This document shows, piece by piece, positions 1 to 9,659 of a stretch of 64,000 bases of DNA. The notes beneath the pieces were generated by a model. That model saw only the letters and a program-made list of their open reading frames with translations, was not told the origin of the DNA and ran no database searches. The position numbers and the translations under genes are program-made. The stretch is from Thiomicrorhabdus xiamenensis (GTDB taxonomy: Bacteria; Pseudomonadota; Gammaproteobacteria; Thiomicrospirales; Thiomicrospiraceae). The first letter of the stretch is position 1. The number at the start of each line of letters is the position of its first letter. The stretch spans positions 2,418,001 to 2,482,000 of the forward strand of contig NZ_CP054020.1 of the NCBI RefSeq assembly GCF_013282625.1, given 5' to 3'.

Positions 1-120
1 CACCAACACCCGCGTTTTTCCGCTGCCGGCTCCGGCCAGAATCAAACCGTGACTTTCATCCAGCGTCACCGCTTGACGCTGGGCATCGTTTAAATCATCT
101 AAAATAAAGGAGATATCCAT
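1..120 (-). CDS. uvrD: UvrD-type DNA helicase II, N-terminal fragment
   Basis: Only the first 40 codons lie in the window; the gene runs off the left edge. The fragment reads MDISFILDDLNDAQRQAV followed by the Walker A loop AGAGSGKT at about residues 30-37. This is the Q-motif/motif I arrangement of superfamily 1 UvrD/Rep/PcrA helicases, and the MDxSxxLDxLNDxQRxAV opening is typical of UvrD itself. UvrD is a 3'-5' ATP-dependent helicase of nucleotide excision and mismatch repair. It is divergent from trxA. UvrD rather than Rep is favoured by the N-terminus; the rest cannot be checked here. Confidence 0.85.
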   Translation of the reverse strand, partial: MDISFILDDLNDAQRQAVTLDESHGLILAGAGSGKTRVLV

Positions 121-510
121 TAATCTTTATCGTCCGCTTGGAAGCTTTTTACCCGTTGATCGGGTTGTTTGAATAATTCGTATATCCTACGCCAATTTGA
201 TCCTTTTTTCCGCCTAACTCCCTCCAAATACACCTTAATAAGGAAGCGTAGAAAATGCCCGCAAATAACAAAAAAATTCCAACGATATCTCTTGCTATTT
301 AATTTTAAATAATGTAATAATTAACAAATTCAAAAAACTTCATTGATTCAAAGACTCTAAAAAACGCTCGTCTTTGAGTCTTTTTAAGTCATTTCAGACA
401 AAAAAGCTCCGCAACTCTTCCCCCTATTTTGCTTTCAAAACCAAAAATTTTGGGCGAGGTGTATTTGCGCAAGGAGCTAAATAAAAGTATGCAAGAGAGA
501 AGGAGAAAAC
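121..510. other. Intergenic region between uvrD and trxA
   Basis: A 390-bp AT-rich stretch between divergent genes, with no credible coding frame. It must carry both promoters, but I see no clear consensus -35/-10 pair. It holds one stem-loop (350-385, listed separately). The trxA ribosome site AAGGAG is at its right end, just before the ATG at 511. Confidence 0.6.
350..385 (+). terminator. Stem-loop with T run, terminator- or attenuator-like
   Basis: AAAGACTC (350-357) pairs with GAGTCTTT (376-383), followed by TTTAA. The loop contains GTCTTT (370-375), which could pair with AAAGAC (350-355) instead, so two mutually exclusive hairpins are possible. No gene lies immediately upstream on the plus strand, so this may be a leader structure for trxA rather than an end-of-gene terminator. 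Confidence 0.35.
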
Positions 511-825
511 ATGATTTCTACAAGCGACGCGAACTTTGAAGCGGAAGTGCTACAGTCAGACGTACCGGTACTGGTCGACTTTTGGGCAGAATGGTGTGGC
601 CCGTGCAAAATGATCGCGCCAATTTTGGATGAAATTTCCACTGAGTTTGAAGGGCGAGTAAAAGTTGCCAAACTGAATATCGATGAAAACCCGACAACTC
701 CTCCTAAATACGGTGTACGTGGTATCCCGACCCTAATGTTGTTCAAGAACGGTGAAGTGGACGCAACTCAGGTCGGCGCACTATCAAAATCTCAACTGGT
801 TAAATTCCTAGACGATAACCTATAA
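511..825 (+). CDS. trxA: Thioredoxin 1
   Basis: Cytoplasmic dithiol-disulfide oxidoreductase that reduces protein disulfides and is itself reduced by thioredoxin reductase. The 104-residue length is normal. The active site WCGPC has its cysteines at residues 29 and 32, and the cis-proline is in GIPT (Pro73). The start is supported by AGAAGGAGAAAAC before the ATG. One local peculiarity is a double proline, [10 protein letters not shown] at residues 60-69, where most thioredoxins have an Ala before the Lys-Tyr. The trxA-rho order is conserved in many gammaproteobacteria. Confidence 0.97.
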   Translation: MISTSDANFEAEVLQSDVPVLVDFWAEWCGPCKMIAPILDEISTEFEGRVKVAKLNIDENPTTPPKYGVRGIPTLMLFKNGEVDATQVGALSKSQLVKFLDDNL

Positions 826-943
826 GAATTTTCTTGCACTTCCGGGCACCGCTCGGGAGTGAACCCTTCACAGACACATCCTATACGACTGCGACTGCAG
901 CTTCCCAGCTACACGCTCACAATTAAACAATCGAAATTGAAGT

Positions 944-2200
<1,257 letters not shown>

Positions 2201-2265
2201 TTATCGAAAAACTGTCTCATGGCATCTAAGCCGTTGATTCTTTTTACTTAAACTAAAAAAGAAAC

Positions 2266-2293
2266 TTGCATTTACGGATTGAATCCATATAAT
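2266..2293 (+). promoter_or_regulatory. Sigma-70 promoter of rpmE2
   Basis: TTGCAT (2266-2271), a 16-bp spacer and TATAAT (2288-2293), about 40 bp before the ribosomal protein start. This is the best promoter match between rho and rpmE2 and suggests separate transcription of the L31 gene. Confidence 0.7.
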
Positions 2294-2333
2294 GCATTTT
2301 TCTTTCGAAATTAACTATTAATGGACCGTCATC

Positions 2334-2588
2334 ATGAAAGCAGACATTCATCCAGAATATAAGGACGTAGTTTTCCAGGACATCTCTACTGGTGAAACTT
2401 TCCTTACTCGTTCGACAATTGAAAAAACTTCTGGCGAAACCATTACTCTAGACGGTAACGAATATCCGCTAGTACGTATTGAAGTTTCTAGCGCTTCTCA
2501 CCCTTTCTACACTGGTAAGCAGACTCTTGTTGATACCGAAGGTCGTGTTGAGAAGTTCAAGCAGAAGTTTGGTCGTCGTCGCGCTTAA
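2334..2588 (+). CDS. rpmE2: 50S ribosomal protein L31, type B (zinc-independent)
   Basis: Large-subunit ribosomal protein bridging to the 30S head. The 84-residue sequence has the type B hallmarks MKxxIHPEYxxVVFxD and SHPFYTGKQ, with no cysteines, so it lacks the CxxC zinc ribbon of type A L31. In organisms with both forms, type B is often induced under zinc limitation; here it has a strong sigma-70 promoter and no obvious Zur palindrome, so it may be the constitutive copy. Whether a type A paralogue exists elsewhere cannot be seen. Confidence 0.95.
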   Translation: MKADIHPEYKDVVFQDISTGETFLTRSTIEKTSGETITLDGNEYPLVRIEVSSASHPFYTGKQTLVDTEGRVEKFKQKFGRRRA

Positions 2589-2617
2589 TCGCCGAAACGA
2601 TTCAACTTTTGTCAAAA

Positions 2618-2641
2618 GCGCGGTTTATACCGCGTTTTTTT
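2618..2641 (+). terminator. Rho-independent terminator of rpmE2
   Basis: CGCGGT (2619-2624), loop TTAT, ACCGCG (2629-2634), then seven T. It sits 30 bp after the rpmE2 stop. Confidence 0.9.
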
Positions 2642-2737
2642 ATGCCTGGAATTTCGCAAACCGGCATGCAAAAGTGGCAAAAGGCCCAAAAACTGCTTAA
2701 AGTAACAGCATTATTGTATGAATTCACCGGGTTGAGA

Positions 2738-3568
2738 ATGCACACGAAACCAAGGTTTACCAATCGTCTTCTGCTGACGCCATTATTACTCCTTACCTTC
2801 CTGCCGACATTTCAGGCCAGCGCGCAGGAGAACTGCCGCAATCTTGAACCGGATGTCTGGGTGGAAGCGCAATATGCCATCAACGGTTCAACCATTATCG
2901 TCCAGAATCAACGCGTACACCTGATCGGTCTGTATACTCCACAGAAAGCGCGCACCTATAAATTTCACACCCCCGGTGAACCACTCGCTAAAGCGGCTCA
3001 GGAGCATTTAAACACCCTGTTGGCCAACCATAATCTGCAGATTGGTGTGGTCTATGACAAAAATCAGGTTGATAAAAACCGTATTCAGCAAGCGCACGTC
3101 TTTTTCAAAAACGGTAACAGTCTGAATGAAGCGATGCTTCGTTCCGGCTATGCCATTAACCGGACGCAGAACGACAACACCCGTTACGCCGAATGCTATT
3201 ACGCAGCGGAGCAGCAAGCTCGCCAGGAAGGCTATCAACTCTGGGATCAGCTCCAAAAAAACCCGAACAGCCACTTTCCTTTGGTCAAAAGCAGCGAGAT
3301 CACCGATCAGGATCAGGGATTCCGTATCATTCAAGGGAAAATCCTTGAAGTCAGGCAGTCTTCGACAAATTACATTCTGAATATGGATACCACCGGCGTT
3401 CGTATCCCCAAAAAAGCTTGGGATAAGTTCGACTACGCCAAACTACAGGCGCTCAATGGGCAAACCGTTGAAGTGCGCGGCTATGCTTACCTCTATAAAG
3501 GCCATATGTATATGGTGATCGACCACCCTTATGCCTTTGATGTCTTCAGTCCTCTTAAGCGATCTTGA
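2738..3568 (+). CDS. Secreted nuclease-fold (SNase-like) protein, catalytically degenerate
   Basis: The 276-residue frame from the ATG at 2738 begins with a signal peptide (hydrophobic LLLTPLLLLTFLPTF, likely cut after QASAQ). A longer frame from a TTG at 2609 would start inside the rpmE2 terminator, so I reject it. Residues about 35-175 resemble the thermonuclease family (staphylococcal nuclease OB fold), and the segment RVHLIGLYTPQ aligns with the family motif RLxGIDTPE. The Arg, Asp and Glu that bind calcium and catalyse phosphodiester cleavage appear as His, Tyr and Gln, and the usual DGDT is NGST. The C-terminal 90 residues look like a second small beta-barrel. Probably a periplasmic non-enzymatic binding protein; function unknown. 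Confidence 0.7.
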   Translation: MHTKPRFTNRLLLTPLLLLTFLPTFQASAQENCRNLEPDVWVEAQYAINGSTIIVQNQRVHLIGLYTPQKARTYKFHTPGEPLAKAAQEHLNTLLANHNLQIGVVYDKNQVDKNRIQQAHVFFKNGNSLNEAMLRSGYAINRTQNDNTRYAECYYAAEQQARQEGYQLWDQLQKNPNSHFPLVKSSEITDQDQGFRIIQGKILEVRQSSTNYILNMDTTGVRIPKKAWDKFDYAKLQALNGQTVEVRGYAYLYKGHMYMVIDHPYAFDVFSPLKRS

Positions 3569-3677
3569 GCGCAAACGCCTGCGATCGCAAACCTCCACAC
3601 TATCTAAAGTTTTATAACAGCGCGCTTTCGGCTAGAATAGTCTGATTTTCAAACAGATACAGAGAAAGGGCCTAGCA

Positions 3678-4742
3678 ATGGCAGAACTACAAAACGACCG
3701 CTTCTTACGTGCTTTATTAAGAGAACCTGTTGACCGCACACCGGTATGGATGATGCGTCAGGCAGGTCGTTACCTGCCAGAATACCGCGCAACACGTGCG
3801 CAAGCGGGTTCGTTTATGGACCTTTGCCGTAATGCCGAACTCGCCTGTGAAGTGACTCTACAACCGCTGGAGCGTTTCCCGTTGGATGCCGCGATTCTTT
3901 TCTCGGATATTCTGACCATTCCGGATGCCATGGGACTGGGGCTGCGTTTTGAAACCGGCGAAGGTCCGGTTTTCGACAAGCCGGTTCGCTCGATGGCGGA
4001 TGCCAAGAAATTGTATGTTCCGGACATGGGATCGGATCTGGGCTATGTCATGAATGCCGTCAGCACCATCCGCAAAAACCTGAACGGCCGCGTGCCGCTT
4101 ATCGGTTTCTCCGGTAGCCCTTGGACGCTGGCGACCTATATGGTCGAAGGCGGATCAAGCAAAACCTTCTCGAAAATCAAAGCAATGATGTATGACGAGC
4201 CGGCGACACTGCACCACATTCTGGACGTTCTTGCCGAATCGGTTATCCAATACCTGAACGCACAGATTGAAGCCGGCGCCCAGGCAGTACAGATTTTTGA
4301 TACCTGGGGCGGCGTACTGACTCCACGTGATTACAAAGAGTTCTCGCTGCAATACATGCACAAGATTGTTGACGGCCTGAAACGTGAAAACGAAGGTCGC
4401 AAAGTGCCAGTAATCCTGTTCACCAAAGGCGGCGGACAATGGCTGGAAGATATGGCTGCAACCGGCTGCGATGCACTGGGGCTGGATTGGACCACCGATA
4501 TCGACGTTGCACGTGAGCGCGTTGGCGACAAGGTTGCCATCCAGGGGAATATGGATCCGTCCATGCTGTATGCTTCACCGGAACGCATCCGCGCGGAAGT
4601 CGGCTTCATTCTAGAGAAATACGGTAAAGGCTCCGGTCATGTCTTTAACCTTGGCCACGGTATTCACCCGGAAGTTAAACCGGAACATGCCGAAGCCTTT
4701 ATTAAGGCGGTCGTTGAGCTATCCCCTCAATATCACAAATAA
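3678..4742 (+). CDS. hemE: Uroporphyrinogen decarboxylase
   Basis: Decarboxylates the four acetate side chains of uroporphyrinogen III to give coproporphyrinogen III in haem synthesis; cytoplasmic, no cofactor. The 354 residues are full length. Signature one is [13 protein letters not shown] at residues 25-37, the catalytic-pocket Asp77 is in LFSDILT, and Tyr154 is in TYMVEGG. The second signature region [20 protein letters not shown] is intact. The start follows AGAAAGGG at a good distance. It is monocistronic, ending at a shared terminator with the convergent yggX. Confidence 0.97.
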   Translation: MAELQNDRFLRALLREPVDRTPVWMMRQAGRYLPEYRATRAQAGSFMDLCRNAELACEVTLQPLERFPLDAAILFSDILTIPDAMGLGLRFETGEGPVFDKPVRSMADAKKLYVPDMGSDLGYVMNAVSTIRKNLNGRVPLIGFSGSPWTLATYMVEGGSSKTFSKIKAMMYDEPATLHHILDVLAESVIQYLNAQIEAGAQAVQIFDTWGGVLTPRDYKEFSLQYMHKIVDGLKRENEGRKVPVILFTKGGGQWLEDMAATGCDALGLDWTTDIDVARERVGDKVAIQGNMDPSMLYASPERIRAEVGFILEKYGKGSGHVFNLGHGIHPEVKPEHAEAFIKAVVELSPQYHK

Positions 4743-4800
4743 GTCAGACAACGATTGCCATCCGCAATCGCTTCATCAAAATAGACTTAAGTAAAAAAGA

Positions 4801-4836
4801 AAACGCCCGGAGGATCAATCCTCCGGGCGTTTTACA
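4801..4836. terminator. Bidirectional terminator between hemE and yggX
   Basis: Perfect 11-bp stem CGCCCGGAGGA (4804-4814), loop TCAA, TCCTCCGGGCG (4819-4829), flanked by AAA on the left and TTTTA on the right. It lies between convergent genes. Confidence 0.9.
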
Positions 4837-4857
4837 TTTTGCCGAAGCAATTCAGGC

Positions 4858-5127
4858 TTATAAAGCTTTGAATTCCTCTGGCATATCAACATCTTCATCG
4901 TTAAAGAGGAACTTCTGCATCTCTTCCATCAGGAAGCTGCGAGCTTTCGGGTCCAGGCTCGACAGACGGTATTCATTAATCAGAATCGTCTGCTGTCCTA
5001 ACCATTGCTTCCAGGCTTCTTTGGAAACACTATCAAAAACCTTCTGTCCCAATTCGCCCGGAAACGGCGGAAAGTCCAGACCATCCAATTCTTCACCCAA
5101 TTTGACACAGTGTACTTTGCGAGACAT
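4858..5127 (-). CDS. yggX: Fe(II)-trafficking / oxidative damage protection protein YggX
   Basis: Small cytoplasmic protein (89 residues) of the YggX family, proposed to move Fe(II) or protect labile iron-sulfur clusters. Family features present: MSRKVHC start with Cys7, FPPFPGELGQKV, and SKEAWKQWLGQQTILINEYRL. Two consecutive ATGs occur; the second (5127) gives better spacing from AGGAGA and matches the MSR start of the family. It lies 21 bp downstream of mutY on the same strand, the common mutY-yggX order, which links it to repair of oxidative damage. Confidence 0.95.
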   Translation of the reverse strand: MSRKVHCVKLGEELDGLDFPPFPGELGQKVFDSVSKEAWKQWLGQQTILINEYRLSSLDPKARSFLMEEMQKFLFNDEDVDMPEEFKAL

Positions 5128-5148
5128 CATTCTCTCCTAATTTAAAGC

Positions 5149-6228
5149 TTAGTAATTCTGCAGTTGCTCAACCAATTTCTGCACCGGAGCCGGCAGGCCG
5201 ATTTTGTCCTGAGCCAGTTCTTCCAGCCTGACCCAGCGACCGACACCTCCGATCGGATAATCACCTTCCGTTTCACCGACCGCCGGTTTCTGCTGAGCGA
5301 AAACCGGCGTAATATCCAAGTGATAGTGCGAAAAGGTATGCCTGAATGGTTCCCATTTTAACAAACTTGTCTGCGAACCGAGTCGGCTTTGCGCTTTGTC
5401 TTCACATTCCTGCCAGCTTTGCAGCTCAGGAAAAGACCAAAGCCCTCCCCAGATCCCCTTTTGCGGCCGCTCCTCCAACCATAAACTGCCGTCGGATTTT
5501 TGCAGCATCACCAGATAGGTCTCCTTGATAGGCTTCTCTTTTTTCGGCTTTTTCCCCGGATAATCGGTGACAGTGCCAATCTGCAAGGCGCGACAGCCTT
5601 TGGCGACCGGACAGCTTTCACACTGCGGTTTGGAACGGGTACAAAGGGTTGCGCCGAGATCCATAATCGCCTGAGTATAATCGGCAAAACGCTCTGCCGG
5701 CGTATGCTCGTCAGCTTTGTGCCACAACCAATTTTCGGCCTGCTTCTCGCCCGGCCAGCTTTCCAGTGCATAGAAGCGTCCCAGAACCCGTTTAACATTG
5801 CCATCAAGAATCGGATGACGCTTCCCGAGCGCAATCGATAGAATTGCGCCCGCCGTAGAACGGCCGATGCCCGGCAACGCCATGACCTCTTCCAGAGTAA
5901 CAGGAAATTCCCCGTCATACTGTTCCATAATCAGTTGCGCCGCCTTATGCAGATTGCGACCGCGCGCGTAATACCCCAAACCAGCCCAATGCGCCAGGAC
6001 CGTTTCCTGCTCGGCGGCGGCGAGGTCCTGTACCGTCGGAAAACGCTGCATGAACTTTTCGTAATACGGTATCACCGTCGCGACCTGAGTCTGTTGCAAC
6101 ATGATTTCCGACACCCAGACACGATAAGGATTGATCGCTTTCTGCCACGGCAGGTCGTGACGGCCATAGACGTCAAACCATTCCAGTAAACGCTGGCTAA
6201 ACGCCTGCGACTCAAATGCGTCAGTCAA
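5149..6228 (-). CDS. mutY: Adenine DNA glycosylase MutY
   Basis: Removes adenine mispaired with 8-oxoguanine. I choose the TTG at 6228, seven bases after GGGAG, over an upstream TTG at 6264 without a ribosome site. In the resulting 359-residue protein, catalytic Glu41 lies in VSEIMLQQ, the helix-hairpin-helix is [12 protein letters not shown], the catalytic Asp142 is in ILDGNVKR, and the 4Fe-4S cluster cysteines are 196, 203, 206 and 212 with the 6-2-5 spacing. The C-terminal third is the NUDIX-like 8-oxoG recognition domain. First gene of the mutY-yggX operon and divergent from trmB. Confidence 0.95.
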   Translation of the reverse strand: MTDAFESQAFSQRLLEWFDVYGRHDLPWQKAINPYRVWVSEIMLQQTQVATVIPYYEKFMQRFPTVQDLAAAEQETVLAHWAGLGYYARGRNLHKAAQLIMEQYDGEFPVTLEEVMALPGIGRSTAGAILSIALGKRHPILDGNVKRVLGRFYALESWPGEKQAENWLWHKADEHTPAERFADYTQAIMDLGATLCTRSKPQCESCPVAKGCRALQIGTVTDYPGKKPKKEKPIKETYLVMLQKSDGSLWLEERPQKGIWGGLWSFPELQSWQECEDKAQSRLGSQTSLLKWEPFRHTFSHYHLDITPVFAQQKPAVGETEGDYPIGGVGRWVRLEELAQDKIGLPAPVQKLVEQLQNY

Positions 6229-6311
6229 ATGTTTTCTCCCGTTTTCGGCTATACTATGCGGCAATTAAAACAGCGTTATTGTAAAGCACCTTTCTTTTAG
6301 GAATCAGAAAG

Positions 6312-7058
6312 ATGAGCAAAGAGACTGAAAACCAAAACACCGAAACAGCCCCGCAACAGACGGCAGAAACTGCCAAGCCGGAAAAATACTCCACCCGCAT
6401 CCGCAGTTTCGCCCTGCGTCAGGGTCGCCTGACCGCCTCGCAGGAAAAAGCCCTGAATGAACACTGGCCGGAATTCGGTCTGGAAGTAAAAAACGGCATG
6501 CTGGATTTTAGCGAAGTATTCGGTCGTCAGGCACCGACCATTGTCGAAATCGGTTTCGGCATGGGCAAGAGTCTGGCGGAAATGGCCGAGGCCAATCCGC
6601 ACAACAACTACATTGGTGTCGAGGTGCACAAACCGGGTGTCGGCGCTTTGCTGAAACTGATCGAAGAAAAAAAGCTGAGCAATGTTCGCATCTTCAATCA
6701 CGACGCCATCGAAGTGCTGGAGCAATGCATTCCAAAGGACTCGCTGGATGGCGTTTACCTGTTCTTCCCGGATCCTTGGCACAAGAAGCGCCATCACAAG
6801 CGCCGCATCGTCCAGCCGGCATTTGCCGCCACCATTGCCGAACACCTTAAAATCGGCGGCCAGTTCCATATGGCGACCGACTGGGAAAACTATTCGGAAC
6901 ATATGATGGAAGTCATGTCGGAAGCGCCCGCTTACCGCAATGTCAGCGGCAAGGGTCAATTCACCCCGCGCCCGGATTACCGCCCCCTGACCAAATTCGA
7001 ACAGCGCGGCCACCGTCTCGGCCACGGCGTCTGGGATCTCATCTTCGAACGCGTTTAA
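6312..7058 (+). CDS. trmB: tRNA (guanine-N7-)-methyltransferase
   Basis: SAM-dependent enzyme making m7G46 in tRNA variable loops. The 248 residues contain the SAM-binding motif [10 protein letters not shown], the family signature [15 protein letters not shown], and the C-terminal D-x-x-x-Y-S segment [11 protein letters not shown]. The first 30 residues are a polar, Gln/Glu/Thr-rich tail typical of proteobacterial TrmB and probably disordered. AGGAATCAGAAAG precedes the ATG. It ends at a strong bidirectional terminator. Confidence 0.96.
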   Translation: MSKETENQNTETAPQQTAETAKPEKYSTRIRSFALRQGRLTASQEKALNEHWPEFGLEVKNGMLDFSEVFGRQAPTIVEIGFGMGKSLAEMAEANPHNNYIGVEVHKPGVGALLKLIEEKKLSNVRIFNHDAIEVLEQCIPKDSLDGVYLFFPDPWHKKRHHKRRIVQPAFAATIAEHLKIGGQFHMATDWENYSEHMMEVMSEAPAYRNVSGKGQFTPRPDYRPLTKFEQRGHRLGHGVWDLIFERV

Positions 7059-7068
7059 TCCTGCGAAA

Positions 7069-7096
7069 TAAAAAAACCGCTTTTCAGCGGTTTTTT
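7069..7096. terminator. Bidirectional terminator between trmB and the AsmA gene
   Basis: AACCGCT (7075-7081), loop TTTC, AGCGGTT (7086-7092), bounded by A and T runs, so it can serve the convergent genes on both sides. Confidence 0.9.
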
Positions 7097-7109
7097 ATTG
7101 GCGAAGTGT

Positions 7110-8270
7110 TTACTGCGCAGGCAGCGTTGATGTACTCGGCTTCTCCAGATAAGGTTCAATCAAGATCTCCTCGCCTACCCAGCTCCAGCGGAATTCTCCG
7201 TTCACCTTCTGCCATTTCGGGTCGTCTTTCTGCGCCAGAGGCAAAGCCAGATGTTTCGACCACAACGGCAGATCAATCTCTTTAGCTTTCAATTCACCGG
7301 TAATATCCAGTGCCGCACCGAAACGTCCGCTGAAATTGGTCTGCAGTTTACCGTTCAACCCTTCAAGATTAAGCTGCTCCATCTGCACTCGTTTCTGAGT
7401 CAGGTCGATTTTCATCGCCGAACCGGACGTCGTCAGATGCGCTTGCGGTACCGCAAACTCTTCCGGCAACGAAACCGTGACAACGCCCTGCCAGTCGGAA
7501 AACAGATAATTCTGCAACTTCTGGTCCATCTCGAAATTCGACGTTATGCGAAAATTCACCGTTCGTGGCGACAAGCTATGGTGATACTGAAAATCGCTGC
7601 GAACTTCGAATGGTTTATCAGCCTGAAGATTCAGCGCAAACAGATTCACCTTCTCCAGGTTCATTCGATAATTTTCTTGCTGCTCACTGAGATTAATACA
7701 GCCGTCACTGATCACCAGACTCTGCAGACTCCATGCATCCGTGTCGCTCTGCGCCGAAGCATTCGGTGTAAAGAACGCATTCAGCGGCAATGGTTGCACG
7801 CCGTTAGCGGAAACTTGTTGCTGAGCAGGTAACAGCGGCAGCAGATTCGACAGAGCCGGAAGATCCGACCAGTTATCCTGACCGTCGACGTTTCGCTGAA
7901 GGTTCAGCGTGGGGCCGACCAATTCGACACTTAGAATTTCCAGTTTCTTATGCAACAGCAGAGACCACATCGATAGTTCGACTTCGACACTTTTCATGCT
8001 GAATTGTGGCACTTTGGGATCGAAGCCCGGCGGTTGCGCCAGAGAGGCTTTACCGACCGAAAAAACAAACGGCATTACCGAAACGTCAATACTTCCCTCG
8101 ATCTTGAAATTCCGACCGGTGTAGTCGGAGACCTCTTTTTCGATTTGTGGTTTATAACCGTTGAAATCGATAAAGTTGATCGCCCCCAAAAACGCCAGAA
8201 AGATTAACATCGGAATAATCGCCAGTATCAGTACCAGGCGTTTAAACCATTTCCTTGCCATTGCAGTCAT
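7110..8270 (-). CDS. AsmA-family inner-membrane/periplasmic protein
   Basis: 386 residues. An N-terminal membrane anchor (about 10-32, LVLILAIIPMLIFLAFLGAI) precedes the AsmA N-terminal signature FIDFNGYKPQIEKEV and YTGRNFKIEGSIDVSVMP. The family belongs to the bridge-like AsmA/TamB group implicated in outer-membrane lipid homeostasis. At 386 residues it is shorter than E. coli AsmA (617) and keeps mainly the chorein-like N-terminal half plus a short beta-rich tail; no frameshift is seen. GAGGG precedes the ATG. It follows the beta-barrel gene on the same strand but a terminator separates them. Confidence 0.85.
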   Translation of the reverse strand: MTAMARKWFKRLVLILAIIPMLIFLAFLGAINFIDFNGYKPQIEKEVSDYTGRNFKIEGSIDVSVMPFVFSVGKASLAQPPGFDPKVPQFSMKSVEVELSMWSLLLHKKLEILSVELVGPTLNLQRNVDGQDNWSDLPALSNLLPLLPAQQQVSANGVQPLPLNAFFTPNASAQSDTDAWSLQSLVISDGCINLSEQQENYRMNLEKVNLFALNLQADKPFEVRSDFQYHHSLSPRTVNFRITSNFEMDQKLQNYLFSDWQGVVTVSLPEEFAVPQAHLTTSGSAMKIDLTQKRVQMEQLNLEGLNGKLQTNFSGRFGAALDITGELKAKEIDLPLWSKHLALPLAQKDDPKWQKVNGEFRWSWVGEEILIEPYLEKPSTSTLPAQ

Positions 8271-8320
8271 ACAGCCCTCATGTTCCTGTGTTTTTTATTA
8301 GATGCCGCTTTATTATGCCG

Positions 8321-8350
8321 AAAAAAAAGCCATGCAATGCATGGCTTTTT
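8321..8350 (-). terminator. Terminator of the beta-barrel protein gene
   Basis: Read on the minus strand: AAGCCATG, loop CATTG, CATGGCTT, then an eight-T run. It lies 23 bp after the stop of the outer-membrane protein gene and before the AsmA gene. Confidence 0.85.
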
Positions 8351-8372
8351 ACGTTCAAGGAAGATTCAATCC

Positions 8373-9572
8373 TTAGAAACCGTAATAGACACCGATATTG
8401 GTGAAGAAACCGTGACCGTAGTCAGGTTTATCATTAATCAGGTCAGCTGTCTCGCCCTTGCCGGTTGAGCCTAGAGCAAAACGCGCCATCCAGTTTTTCT
8501 GATCGCTGAATCCGAAAGGCACATCCAGATTCATCTGACCGAAAATATTGGTGGTCGCATCCGCCGTTGAGATATCGTCCGCTTTATCCATATATTCCAG
8601 ACCCAGCGTCGCGCTCATGGTGGCAAAACCGCCCAGATCGGCCAGGGTACGATTTACACCCAAAGAGTAGCTCTGATAAGGGTGCCATTTGGAATCTTCG
8701 CCCGCCAAAGCGCCTTCGATATAGTTGGTGTGCACACCCAGCTCGACACCGTATAGTTCGTTAATACGATAGTGGTATTTGAAAGCGCCGCCTTCGTTGC
8801 CGTTCAGCTGATAGGTGTCATAACCGATAAAGTGTTTCGCCGGCCCTTTTTTCTCGGCAACAGACGACTTGCGGTCATCCGATGCATTGAACTGATAACG
8901 CATGCCCAACAGGAAATGCACTGCAGTATTGCTCAGTTCGGTCGAACCGTTTTCCAGATCAATCTTGGCGTTTGGCGAATAGGTCAGTTTCACTTCTGGA
9001 ACCAGCGCCCAGTTTTTGTTGATTTCAAACGACTTTTCCGCAGCAATCTGCATTGATGGCCCCGCTACCTGATAACCTTCGCCGATAGGAAGTGCCCCAC
9101 CGCCTTGCGTGTAGGTTTCCGTGTTACGAACCGTAATCTGTGGATGCGCCAGAACGAAACCGGCACCGGCACGAACCGCGTAACCATCGCCGAGTTCACG
9201 CTTCAGGTTCAGATAGAACAGGTTGAAGCCGTCAGTAATTTCATAGTGCTGAACATCCGCAGGAAGGTCATCAATATAGATCTTCTGGTGAATATGTTCG
9301 AATTCCAAGGCATAGCCTTCCCAGTTGCCGTGCAGATTTTTACCGATCTTCACCGCGTAATAAGGAGGTGCCGTAAACGGTTTGGTCTTCAACTCGGCAT
9401 CTTTGATTTCGATATCGCCACCGGTATCTTTAATCGTGACATCTTCATTCATGCTGATTGAACCGCCAAGAGAGCCGGTAAAATACCAGTCGCTCAATTC
9501 TTTTGCCTGAGCCGATCCGGCTGAAAATACAGCGATCCCCATCACCGCCGCCAATACTGTTTTAAGCTGCAT
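8373..9572 (-). CDS. Outer-membrane beta-barrel protein, possible double barrel
   Basis: 399 residues from the ATG at 9572, chosen because GAGGTGGGT lies just upstream and a GTG two codons earlier does not have one. The signal peptide ends in AGSAQA before KELSDWYF. The rest is alternating aromatic/polar beta strands, and the C-terminus YYGF carries the terminal Phe used for BAM-dependent insertion. A second such strand signature, HFLLGMRYQF, occurs in the middle, and the region after it restarts with a new strand series. This suggests two small barrels or one duplicated barrel. Substrate unknown; not a classical trimeric porin. Confidence 0.75.
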   Translation of the reverse strand: MQLKTVLAAVMGIAVFSAGSAQAKELSDWYFTGSLGGSISMNEDVTIKDTGGDIEIKDAELKTKPFTAPPYYAVKIGKNLHGNWEGYALEFEHIHQKIYIDDLPADVQHYEITDGFNLFYLNLKRELGDGYAVRAGAGFVLAHPQITVRNTETYTQGGGALPIGEGYQVAGPSMQIAAEKSFEINKNWALVPEVKLTYSPNAKIDLENGSTELSNTAVHFLLGMRYQFNASDDRKSSVAEKKGPAKHFIGYDTYQLNGNEGGAFKYHYRINELYGVELGVHTNYIEGALAGEDSKWHPYQSYSLGVNRTLADLGGFATMSATLGLEYMDKADDISTADATTNIFGQMNLDVPFGFSDQKNWMARFALGSTGKGETADLINDKPDYGHGFFTNIGVYYGF

Positions 9573-9659
9573 ACCCACCTCATTTACACTGCTGTTTCCC
9601 GCCTACCTGCAACTAACAAATAAGCAAAGACTTAAATAAAAACAAAATTTTAGCAAATT

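Noticed and set aside
2609-2737. Longer N-terminus for the nuclease-fold protein
   Set aside because: It would start at a TTG inside the rpmE2 terminator stem region and would bury the signal peptide 43 residues in.
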